A stretch of DNA of 14,281 nucleotides from positions 1 to 14,281 of the forward strand of contig JABSSB010000154.1 in the NCBI GenBank assembly GCA_013214715.1, given 5' to 3'. Positions 1-6,368 of this stretch are shown piece after piece (position 1 is the first letter of the stretch; each line of letters opens with the position of its first letter). The DNA comes from Paracoccaceae bacterium. GTDB taxonomy: Bacteria > Pseudomonadota > Alphaproteobacteria > Rhodobacterales > Rhodobacteraceae. The translations under genes were made by a program, and so were the position numbers. Under the pieces are notes generated by a model that was not told where the DNA came from, made no database searches, and worked only from the letters and a program-made list of their open reading frames with translations.

Positions 1-79
1 TAGCTTGGAAAACAGTCCTGCGCAGCGCGCGTTGATGCTGTCCCATGCTGATGCGGATATCCTTCGGGAAGAGGCCTAG
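1..79 (+). CDS. C-terminal tail of an unidentified protein (partial, runs off left edge)
   Basis: Reading from base 2, the plus strand is open for 25 codons and stops at TAG 77-79; the tail ends in ADADILREEA. That stop shares the palindrome CTAG with the dctM stop on the other strand, so two convergent genes would overlap by two bases. Third-position GC bias is only modest (about 15 of 25), and 25 residues are too few to identify a family. The alternative is that these bases are non-coding sequence downstream of the TRAP operon. No hairpin with a U-run is visible here. Confidence 0.35.
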   Translation, partial: SLENSPAQRALMLSHADADILREEA

Positions 80-1383
80 AGCCCTGGCAACCACAGCGCG
101 AGTTGCGGAAACGCCACCAGCAGCGCCACAACGGCCAGAGAACACAGGATGAAGGGGATCGCGGCGGTGTAAATCTCGCGCATCGTCGTCGAGGCAGGGG
201 CCACGCCTTTCATCACAAACAGCAGCAGCCCAAAGGGCGGGGTGGTAAAGCTGATCTCCAGCGCCAGAAGCATGATCAACCCGAACCAGATCGGGTCAAA
301 GCCGAGCTGTGTGGCCAGCGGAAAGAAAATCGGCACGGTCAGCAGCATCATCGAGATCTGCTCCATGAACATGCCCAGCACCAGCAGCACGCCGAACATG
401 ATCATCAGCATCATCAGCGGGTCCAGATCAAACCCGGTGGCCCATGTGATCAGCCCGCGCGAGGCGCCGGAAAAGGCCAGAAGCTGGCTGAACGTGGCTG
501 AGCCGAAGACGATCAGATAGGCCATCAGGGTGACGCGCAGCGCGCCGCGCACGGATTTCTTGATCGCGTCCCAGCTGAGGCAGCGATAGACCAGCGCCAG
601 CAGCAGCACACCCAGCGCACCAAAGGCGGCGGCCTCGGACGGGGTGACAATGCCGCCGACCATCATCGCGACGATCACCACCATGAGGCCGACCATCGGC
701 ACCACATCGCGCAGGATCAGGCCCAGCCGTTCGCCCAGTGACATCGGCTCAACCTCATAGGCAGGCGCGGCGGATGGGTCGATGCGGGTCTGAAGCCAGA
801 TCGTGAAGATATAGAACCCTGCCAGCACAAGGCCGGGGATGACACCCGCGATCAGCAACGCGGCCACGTCAATCTGCGCCAGTGTCGCCAGCAGAACCGC
901 CAAAGCCGAGGGCGGGATGATGATCGCCAGCCCGCCCGTGCCCAGAATGGGACCGATGGACATATGGCTTTTATAGCCGCGCTTGATCATCTCGGGCACC
1001 ATCAGCGAGCCCAGAAGCGCGGTTGAGCCCATGGAAGAGCCCGACAAGGTGGAAAACCCCGTCCCACCCAGCACGGTCACGTAAGACAGCCGCCCCGGCA
1101 GCCGCCCCAGCAGCCGGTCGATGGCGTTGAACATCCGCCCGCCCAGACCGGTATGGAAGAAGATCTCGCCCATCAGCAGAAACAGCGGGATTGGCACCAG
1201 CGCGAATTTGGTCAGCGAGCCAAAGCCATTGTTCAAAAGGGCGGCGACGCCGCGCTCTCCGCCCATGAAAATCCAGGCGCCGATGATATTGGCGGCCAGA
1301 AAGGCCAGCGCGACGGGCATCCCGATCGCCATGAGAAAGACGATGCTGCCCAAAAGCAGCGCGAGGGCTTCGAACCATTCCAT
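76..1383 (-). CDS. dctM: TRAP transporter large permease (DctM family)
   Basis: This is the 435-residue membrane subunit that moves an organic anion, typically a carboxylate, into the cytoplasm using a sodium or proton gradient. It works with the DctQ and DctP homologues just upstream. The protein is hydrophobic throughout, with roughly a dozen membrane segments. Family landmarks are the GTGFSTLSGSSMGSTALLG segment, PILGTGGLAIIIPPS, the TPSEAAAFGA stretch and the C-terminal TPPFGLLLFVMKGVAP. The start at 1383 (MEWFEALALL) is preferred over a longer frame to 1497, because the extra residues are His/Gly/Arg-rich and unlike a membrane N-terminus. It also makes a TAATG stop/start overlap with dctQ, so the two are translationally coupled. 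Length is normal for the family. The sequence alone does not give the substrate. Confidence 0.95.
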   Translation of the reverse strand: MEWFEALALLLGSIVFLMAIGMPVALAFLAANIIGAWIFMGGERGVAALLNNGFGSLTKFALVPIPLFLLMGEIFFHTGLGGRMFNAIDRLLGRLPGRLSYVTVLGGTGFSTLSGSSMGSTALLGSLMVPEMIKRGYKSHMSIGPILGTGGLAIIIPPSALAVLLATLAQIDVAALLIAGVIPGLVLAGFYIFTIWLQTRIDPSAAPAYEVEPMSLGERLGLILRDVVPMVGLMVVIVAMMVGGIVTPSEAAAFGALGVLLLALVYRCLSWDAIKKSVRGALRVTLMAYLIVFGSATFSQLLAFSGASRGLITWATGFDLDPLMMLMIMFGVLLVLGMFMEQISMMLLTVPIFFPLATQLGFDPIWFGLIMLLALEISFTTPPFGLLLFVMKGVAPASTTMREIYTAAIPFILCSLAVVALLVAFPQLALWLPGL

Positions 1384-1889
1384 TATTCGTGAATCCCCGC
1401 CTGCCCGGAATGGATCAGCTTCGCCCCACCAACAAAGCGCGCGAACTCCACCGCCATCATGGCAAAGGCCACGGGGAAGGTGATGGTGAGGATCCATTTG
1501 GGGAAGTAATAGGCGCGCACATCGTAATCATTGCGCGTCCAGTTCTTGGCAAACAGCTCCCATCCTTGCCAGGCAAGGATCACGCAAACCACCACGCAGG
1601 CCAGCGCCACGGCGCGGCTGACGATACGGCGCACCCCATCCGGCAAGGCGGCGGTGACAAGCTCGATATGCACATGGCCGCGTTCGCGCACCAGCCAGGG
1701 TGCCCCCAGCATGGTCATGTAAAGGATCGCATATTCAGAAGATGTGAACAGCCAGGCAAAAGGCTGAATGCCGATATTGCGCATGACGACCGAGGTCACG
1801 ACCGACACCATCAGCCAGATCAGCATCGCGGCTGCCACCAGCGCCATAAGGTCCACGAACCTGTCCCAAAGCCACGCTGCTCGCGCCAT
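1383..1889 (-). CDS. dctQ: TRAP transporter small permease (DctQ family)
   Basis: This 168-residue integral membrane protein is the small, four-helix subunit of a TRAP transporter and pairs with the large permease encoded immediately downstream. Hydrophobic segments lie near residues 12-36, 47-64, 90-108 and 130-150. The loop GAPWLVRERGHVHIELV after the second segment is a hallmark of the family. The start at 1889 has an upstream GAGG about six bases away. Its stop (TAA, 1385-1383) overlaps the dctM ATG by one base. A strong hairpin separates this gene from dctP. No truncation or unusual residue was seen. Confidence 0.93.
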   Translation of the reverse strand: MARAAWLWDRFVDLMALVAAAMLIWLMVSVVTSVVMRNIGIQPFAWLFTSSEYAILYMTMLGAPWLVRERGHVHIELVTAALPDGVRRIVSRAVALACVVVCVILAWQGWELFAKNWTRNDYDVRAYYFPKWILTITFPVAFAMMAVEFARFVGGAKLIHSGQAGIHE

Positions 1890-1915
1890 TGCCTGCCTCT
1901 TTATTATCGTTGGAG

Positions 1916-1942
1916 GCGGCGCGCCCGGTCAGGGCACGCCGC
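1916..1942 (-). promoter_or_regulatory. Strong GC hairpin between dctP and dctQ (probable mRNA-processing or attenuation element)
   Basis: On the minus strand, arms of 11 bases (GCGGCGTGCCC and GGGCGCGCCGC) flank the loop TGACC. Pairing is complete with a single G-U wobble. On the plus strand that pair would be a C-A mismatch, so the structure favours the RNA actually transcribed. It begins seven bases after the dctP stop. No U-run follows, so it is not a classical intrinsic terminator. A hairpin here could protect the 3' end of dctP mRNA or partly terminate transcription, giving more binding protein than permease. The structure is seen directly; the role is inferred. Confidence 0.7.
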
Positions 1943-1949
1943 TTGGGTC

Positions 1950-2963
1950 TTACTGGTCGGCAGCCGGATCGTAGAAGAGCTCGATCAGGCGATCGTAATT
2001 GGCGGTGCCGCCGGGCTGTTCGGCCATCAGGTCCTGCATCCGCTCCCAGTTCTTTTCGCGTGCCGCCAGCAGATAGGCAGCTTTCGCATCGCCTTCTAGC
2101 GTGACGACCTGCATACCTGCGGCGTCCAGAGCAGCGAAGTCTTCGTCGCGCTTGGCGCGCAGCGCTTCGACGCTGTCTTTTTCATGCTGGATGGCGACAG
2201 TGGTCAGAACTTCTTTGGCTTCGGCGCTCAGACCTTCCCAGCTTTCGAGATTCACGATCACGCCCAGATCGGTCGAGAAGAAGCACGGCTCGATCCGGTA
2301 GTTCAGGAACTCGTTCCATTTCAGATCGATCAGGCCGATCTGGGTCCAGCCGGTCGCGTCCACGACACCGCGCTGCAGGGCCGAATACACCTCACCCGTG
2401 GGCAGGTCGATGACCTGAGCGCCCAGATAGTTGGTGAAGAAGGCATTATAGACGGCGTTGCCGCGCAGCTTCAGGCCTTCGACTTCCAGATTGCCGGACG
2501 CGTCAAAGGACGGCTCATCACGGGTCCAGAGGTTGTAGCAGACGCCGCTGTCAAACCAGCCAAGGTATTTCACCCCCATCTTTTCCTGATGGATCTGGTC
2601 GATCAGGTCGGTGCCGCCATTCATGCGGGTTTCGACCGCCGTCAGGTTCGACGACACCATGGCGTCTTTCTCGGGGATCACACCGCCATAGAAAGAGCCG
2701 GGAGTATAGACCATGTCCACGATCCCGTCGCGCACGGCGTCGGGCTGCTGGAACATGCCGATGGCCTCGGGGCCGCCGCGGACCTCGATCTGGATGATGC
2801 CTTCACCGGCGGCGTTGACCTTGTCCACGAAGGACAGGAATGATTGCGTGTAGATCAGCGTTTCAGGAAACGCGTGAACGGCTGTGATGGTCTCTTCGGC
2901 GCGGGCTGCGCCGCTGGCCAGAACGGCGCCTGCGATCAGGCCTCCGATCAGCTGCTTGGTCAT
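1950..2963 (-). CDS. dctP: TRAP transporter periplasmic substrate-binding protein (DctP family)
   Basis: This 337-residue solute-binding protein captures the substrate in the periplasm and delivers it to the DctQM permease. The N-terminus is a typical Sec signal peptide: basic MTKQ, a hydrophobic core, then a likely cut after Ala22 (ARA before EETITAVHAF). The family's carboxylate-binding arginine is probably Arg167 in EGLKLRGNAVY. It is followed by the standard LPTGEVYSALQRGVVDATGW block (residues 187-206). These marks suggest a substrate with at least one carboxylate. The start has a near-perfect AAGGAGG (2972-2978) eight bases upstream, the best ribosome-binding site in the left arm, in keeping with high demand for binding protein. 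The gap to leuD is 91 bases and holds two hairpins. Ligand identity cannot be read from sequence. Confidence 0.94.
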   Translation of the reverse strand: MTKQLIGGLIAGAVLASGAARAEETITAVHAFPETLIYTQSFLSFVDKVNAAGEGIIQIEVRGGPEAIGMFQQPDAVRDGIVDMVYTPGSFYGGVIPEKDAMVSSNLTAVETRMNGGTDLIDQIHQEKMGVKYLGWFDSGVCYNLWTRDEPSFDASGNLEVEGLKLRGNAVYNAFFTNYLGAQVIDLPTGEVYSALQRGVVDATGWTQIGLIDLKWNEFLNYRIEPCFFSTDLGVIVNLESWEGLSAEAKEVLTTVAIQHEKDSVEALRAKRDEDFAALDAAGMQVVTLEGDAKAAYLLAAREKNWERMQDLMAEQPGGTANYDRLIELFYDPAADQ

Positions 2964-2991
2964 GGGTCAATCCTCCTTGATGCTCCCCGCT

Positions 2992-3033
2992 GGACCTTGC
3001 GGTCCCCTTGTTCCGGGCGATCAGGCCGCCCGG
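2992..3033 (-). promoter_or_regulatory. Two tandem hairpins in the leuD-dctP gap
   Basis: The 91-base gap holds two perfect inverted repeats. The first on the minus strand has arms CCGGGCG and CGCCCGG (3033-3013) with a seven-base loop. The second has arms GGACC and GGTCC (3005-2992) with a four-base loop. Neither is followed by a U-run. They lie between the leuD stop and the strong dctP ribosome-binding site, so they may mark an RNA-processing point or moderate read-through between the enzyme and transporter halves of the operon. The repeats are seen; the role is inferred. Confidence 0.45.
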
Positions 3034-3054
3034 TTCGCTCTTTCATGGCGCGCC

Positions 3055-3642
3055 TCACCCTGCGCGCGGCCAGACCCATTGGGCGGTGGCCTCCCGGCTG
3101 GCGCGATAGGATTCGATCTGCTCCGCATGGGCGCGGGTCAGGTCGATATCGTCCCAGCCATTGATCAGTTTCGTGGCTGCCGGATCGGGCAGCTCAAAGC
3201 TCAGCTCAAGATCGCCCAGCATGATGCGGCGCGACGGGATGTCGAGCGTCAGATCGGCCTGCCCGGTGCCAAGCGCCGAGACCAGCGTGACCGCGGTGCA
3301 GTCATCGACGCGGGCGGGCAGCAAGCCGTTGTTCACGGCATTGCCGGCAAAGATATCGCCAAAGCTGGGTGCGATCACGGCGCGGATGCCGGCATCGACC
3401 AGCGCATAAACCGCCGCTTCGCGCGAGGACCCACAGCCGAAATTGCGCCCCGCCACCAGAACTTCGGCACCGGGCACGCGCATGGTGGGAAAGCCCTCAT
3501 CGCGCAGGTCGTGGAACAGGAACGGGCCATAGCCTTCGCTGCGCGGGGTCGCCATGAAGCGTGCCGGGATGATCTGGTCGGTGTCCACGTTTTCGCGCGG
3601 CAGCACCACAGCGGTACCTGTATGGTTGCTCCAGCCTGCCAT
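3055..3642 (-). CDS. LeuD-like small subunit of an aconitase-family dehydratase (catabolic paralogue)
   Basis: This 195-residue protein is the swivelling small subunit of a heterodimeric isopropylmalate-isomerase-type hydro-lyase, partnering the LeuC-like gene directly upstream (TGATG overlap). Family marks are ENVDTDQIIPARFM (17-30), FGCGSSRE (68-75), APSFGDIFAGN (91-101) and a C-terminal NGWDDIDLT (161-169). Two differences from leucine-pathway LeuD stand out. The conserved segment after FGCGSSRE, normally HAPWAL, reads AAVYAL. The segment between the DTD loop and FGCGSS is also shorter than in E. coli LeuD. The first change lies next to the substrate-binding serine and arginine of the family. 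With no leuA or leuB nearby and a transporter downstream, a catabolic role on a malate-like acid is more likely than leucine synthesis, but true LeuD is not excluded. Confidence 0.85.
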   Translation of the reverse strand: MAGWSNHTGTAVVLPRENVDTDQIIPARFMATPRSEGYGPFLFHDLRDEGFPTMRVPGAEVLVAGRNFGCGSSREAAVYALVDAGIRAVIAPSFGDIFAGNAVNNGLLPARVDDCTAVTLVSALGTGQADLTLDIPSRRIMLGDLELSFELPDPAATKLINGWDDIDLTRAHAEQIESYRASREATAQWVWPRAG

Positions 3643-5039
3643 CAGATCCGTCCCTTCAACATCGGGCGCACATCAGTGATTTCACCCGTCACGGCCGCCG
3701 CCGCGACCATCGCGGGGGACATCAGGTGCGTGCGTGCGCCGGGGCCTTGGCGCCCGCGGAAATTGCGGTTGGTGGTCGACGCACAGCGTTCGCCCGCCGC
3801 GACCAGATCACCGTTCATGCCCACGCACATCGAACAACCCGACGCCACCCATTCGAGCCCCGCCTGCGCAAAGATCCGGTCAAGCCCTTCCTGTTCGGCC
3901 TGCGCCTTGATCTGGGACGAGCCGGGCGAGACCATGCCCGGCACCCGCGCCTGACGGCCCGACAGCACGGCGGCGGCGGCGCGGAGATCTTCGATCCGAG
4001 CGTTTGTGCAAGAGCCGATGAACACGCGATCCACCGGCGTTCCCGCCAAAGGACGGCCCGAGGACAGACCCATATAGTCCAGCGCAGCGCGGGTCTGGTC
4101 GCTGTCTCCGGCGGGCAGGTCGGCGGTCACGGGCAGCGCCTGATCGGGGGAGATGCCCCATGTGACCACGGGTGCAATTTCGGACCCGTCGATCACGACC
4201 TCGCGGTCAAAACGCGCATCGGCATCGGTGTGCAGGTCATCCCATGCCGCAAGCGCTTGTTCCCAGGCCGTGCCATCGGGCGCATGGGCGCGGCCCTGCA
4301 CATAGTCGCGTGTCGTGGCGTCCGGTGCGATCATGCCAAAGCGCGCGCCGCCTTCGATGGAGAGGTTGCACAAGGTCATCCGCGCTTCCATCGACAGGCT
4401 TTCCACCACCGGCCCGGCATATTCAATCGCATGACCCCGCGCGCCATCCGCGCCCAATTTCGCGATCCAGCCAAGCGCCAGATCCTTGGCGCCCACGCCC
4501 GGACCCAAGGCGCCATCGACGCGGATGCGCAGGCTGGCGGGGCGGGTCTGCCAGACGGTTTGCGTGGCCAACACATGCGCCACCTGCGTGGCGCCGATGC
4601 CAAAGGCTAATGCGCCGAACGCTCCGTGCGTGGATGTATGGCTGTCCCCGCAATTGATGCTGAGCCCCGGCAGAGTCAGGCCCAGTTCCGGCCCGATCAC
4701 ATGCACGATGCCCTGACGCGGATCATCCAACCCATAACAGGTGATGTTGTGATTGGCGCAATTCGCCTCGAGCTGTTCGATCATGCGCCGCACCTCGGCC
4801 GAGGCGCGCATCAACCGCGCGGCGCCCTGGCCTTGGGTCGGGGCATAGTGATCGACCACGCCAAAGGTCAGGTCTGGCGCGGCAACGCCTTGCTGGCGCT
4901 GTGCCAGCTTGGCAAAGGCATGGTGGGAGCCCTCATGCACGAAATGCCGATCCACCCATAACAGCGACGCCCCATCAGCGTTCCGTGTCACCTCATGTGT
5001 GTCCCAGAGCTTGTCTAGCAGCGTGCGCGGCTGGCTCAT
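3642..5039 (-). CDS. LeuC-like large [4Fe-4S] subunit of an aconitase-family dehydratase (catabolic paralogue)
   Basis: This 465-residue protein is the iron-sulfur catalytic subunit of a 3-isopropylmalate-dehydratase-type enzyme, which adds or removes water across a C=C next to a carboxylate. The three cluster ligands are visible: Cys344 in IGSCTNARIEDLR, and Cys402 and Cys405 in GCSMCVGMNGD. GDSHTSTHGAFGALAFGIG (131-149) and ERCASTTNRNFRGRQG (417-432) are typical of LeuC. The substrate-side segment after VDRHFVHE reads GSHHAF, where E. coli LeuC has VTSPQAF, and the VDHNV.T motif reads VDHYAPT. The ATG overlaps the regulator's stop as ATGA, so it belongs to the regulator-led operon. Related catabolic enzymes of this fold include dimethylmalate dehydratase (DmdAB) and methylcitrate/citraconate hydratases. 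The exact substrate here is unknown. Confidence 0.88.
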   Translation of the reverse strand: MSQPRTLLDKLWDTHEVTRNADGASLLWVDRHFVHEGSHHAFAKLAQRQQGVAAPDLTFGVVDHYAPTQGQGAARLMRASAEVRRMIEQLEANCANHNITCYGLDDPRQGIVHVIGPELGLTLPGLSINCGDSHTSTHGAFGALAFGIGATQVAHVLATQTVWQTRPASLRIRVDGALGPGVGAKDLALGWIAKLGADGARGHAIEYAGPVVESLSMEARMTLCNLSIEGGARFGMIAPDATTRDYVQGRAHAPDGTAWEQALAAWDDLHTDADARFDREVVIDGSEIAPVVTWGISPDQALPVTADLPAGDSDQTRAALDYMGLSSGRPLAGTPVDRVFIGSCTNARIEDLRAAAAVLSGRQARVPGMVSPGSSQIKAQAEQEGLDRIFAQAGLEWVASGCSMCVGMNGDLVAAGERCASTTNRNFRGRQGPGARTHLMSPAMVAAAAVTGEITDVRPMLKGRI

Positions 5040-5842
5040 TCCGCGGCCTCGGCGCTGTCAGGGCCGATCACCGGCTCCCAGTGGCGGTCCGAGCCGCGGC
5101 CCACGCGGTCGAGATCCATGTCCAGACGGAACATATCGGGGCGATACAACGCCGACAGATATTCCACCCCGCGCCCATCCTGATCGCGCACCACGCGGCG
5201 GATCGACAGCAGGGCCGAGCCGACCGAGACATCCAGCGCCTCGGCCACTTCGGGTGAGGCCAGCGTAGCCGTCACAGTCTGATGTGCGCCCGAGACTTGC
5301 ACGTTCGACCGTTCCAGCAGCTTGAACAGCGGCGTGGTGGCCAGATCGGCCTCGGTATAGTTCCGGGCAATTTCTTCAGGCACGTACGTGACCAGATAGG
5401 AAAACGGGCGATCCCCGATCAAACGCACGCGGGTTGCGGCCTGCACCCGTGTGGCCGGGTCCAGTGCCAGCGCGCGGCTGACGGCCATAGGGGCTCTATC
5501 ATAGGAAAAGGACAGCAGGCGCGCAGTGGTTTCGCGGCCCATATCCACAACTTGAGGCATCAGGGAGGTGATATCGCCGGACATCGGGCCGTCCTGCGCT
5601 GCGCGGCCCAGAACGATGGAGCCTGCGCCAGTTTTCTTCTGGATCAACCCATCCATCGCCAACCCTTCCAGGGCCCGGCGGATCGTCACCCGGCTGACGC
5701 CATAGGTTTCGGCCATGCGCTGTTCGCCGGGCAGCAGCGTGCCGACCTGCAAGCTGCCACTGGAAATTTCATCCCGCAGCAGCAGGTAAACGCGTCGCGC
5801 CTTGCCCCCTTCGGGCAGCGAAGATGGTTTTTGCTGGCTCAT
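5036..5842 (-). CDS. GntR-family (HutC/UTRA type) transcriptional regulator
   Basis: This 268-residue regulator has a winged-helix DNA-binding domain at about residues 15-80, with the GntR signature LPGEQRMAETYGVSRVTIRR and a wing ending KKTGAGSIV. A UTRA ligand-binding domain follows (about 95-245), so it belongs to the HutC subgroup, which usually represses its neighbours until a pathway metabolite binds. The start at 5842 is chosen because AAGGGAGG (5853-5860) sits ten bases upstream. An ATG at 5851 would be only one base from that site. The frame is open to 5989, but the added residues do not resemble any GntR domain and would overlap the divergent gene. As first gene of the left arm it probably controls itself, the dehydratase and transporter, and the right arm. 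Confidence 0.93.
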   Translation of the reverse strand: MSQQKPSSLPEGGKARRVYLLLRDEISSGSLQVGTLLPGEQRMAETYGVSRVTIRRALEGLAMDGLIQKKTGAGSIVLGRAAQDGPMSGDITSLMPQVVDMGRETTARLLSFSYDRAPMAVSRALALDPATRVQAATRVRLIGDRPFSYLVTYVPEEIARNYTEADLATTPLFKLLERSNVQVSGAHQTVTATLASPEVAEALDVSVGSALLSIRRVVRDQDGRGVEYLSALYRPDMFRLDMDLDRVGRGSDRHWEPVIGPDSAEAAE

Positions 5843-5987
5843 CCGTGGCATGCCTCCCTTACCGCATCGGGCAGCTAGGTCATCCTGTCGCACGGTCAAG
5901 GTGTCTGTTAGCTTTTTCACCCGACAATTTTCCGCTTGAAAGACTGTAATCTGTCCTAATTCAGATACAGGTAGAGTGGGAGGCACC
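5843..5987. promoter_or_regulatory. Divergent promoter region between the two arms
   Basis: These 145 bases separate the two divergent operons and are more AT-rich than the genes around them. On the plus strand a TTGAAA (5936-5941) could be a -35 box, but no good -10 follows at 16-18 bases. On the minus strand TTGACC followed 16 bases later by TAGCTG is a weak candidate for the gntR-leuCD promoter. The plus-strand ribosome-binding site GGGAGG (5978-5983) lies just before the ATG at 5988. The boxes are tentative; the regulatory role of the gap is nearly certain from gene layout. Confidence 0.65.
5944..5970. promoter_or_regulatory. Candidate operator (interrupted inverted repeat)
   Basis: CTGTAATCTG (5944-5953) and CAGATACAG (5962-5970) form an inverted repeat with an eight-base spacer. 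The inner ATCTG/CAGAT arms are perfect and the outer CTGTA/TACAG arms are offset by one extra A. It lies just downstream of the possible TTGAAA -35 box and 18 bases before the right-arm start codon, where a bound repressor would block transcription. It does not match the usual HutC-type GT-N-TA-N-AC half-site closely, so assignment to the neighbouring regulator is an inference. Confidence 0.45.
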
Positions 5988-6368
5988 ATGTCGGAAGGCG
6001 CAAAAAACGATGCCGCGGCGGCTGTTCACAGATTTCTGCAGGCGATGGAGGCGCGCGATCTGACGCGGGCGCAGGCCTGTTTGGGGGCGGGGTTTTCGAT
6101 GGTCTTTCCCGGCGGGGTGGAATTTCGGCGGCTCAGCGATCTGGTCGACTGGTCGCGCGGTCGCTATGCGCGGATCGGCAAGGATTTCGACGGCACCGAA
6201 GTGGCGGGCGACACGGTCTGGGTGCGCGGCACGCTGCATGGTGACTGGCCTGATGGCTCGCGCTTTGACGGCATCCGCTTTGCGGACCGCTTCGAGGTCA
6301 CTGATGGCCTGATCACCCGTCAAGAAGTCTGGAATGACATGGGAGAGCATCGCAATGCAGGCGATTGA
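5988..6368 (+). CDS. SnoaL-like / NTF2-fold small protein
   Basis: This 126-residue soluble protein has the pattern of the SnoaL-like (NTF2-fold) family. An N-terminal helical part (AAAAVHRFLQAMEARDL) is followed by alternating strands, and it ends in the typical DGIRFADRFEVTDGLITRQEVW. Members act as isomerases, cyclases, hydrolases or ligand-binding proteins, so a catalytic role cannot be assigned. The ATG at 5988 is preferred over a GTG at 5976 because GGGAGG (5978-5983) is correctly placed for it. It is the first gene of the right arm and overlaps hyuB by 14 bases, so it should be made in step with the hydrolase. It could process a reactive pathway intermediate, but that is only suggested by context. 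Confidence 0.75.
   Translation: MSEGAKNDAAAAVHRFLQAMEARDLTRAQACLGAGFSMVFPGGVEFRRLSDLVDWSRGRYARIGKDFDGTEVAGDTVWVRGTLHGDWPDGSRFDGIRFADRFEVTDGLITRQEVWNDMGEHRNAGD

Noticed and set aside
1916..1942. Intrinsic terminator after dctP
   Set aside because: The stem is strong but no U-run follows it in the transcribed direction, and dctQM downstream need read-through; recorded as a regulatory hairpin instead.
3055..5039. Leucine biosynthesis operon
   Set aside because: leuC/leuD-like genes are present, but there is no leuA or leuB, the regulator and transporter context is catabolic, and motif changes suggest a paralogue. Kept as a minority alternative.
5843..5989. N-terminal extension of the GntR regulator to 5989
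   Set aside because: The extra residues match no GntR domain, would overlap the divergent gene's start, and the AAGGGAGG at 5853-5860 supports a start at 5842.
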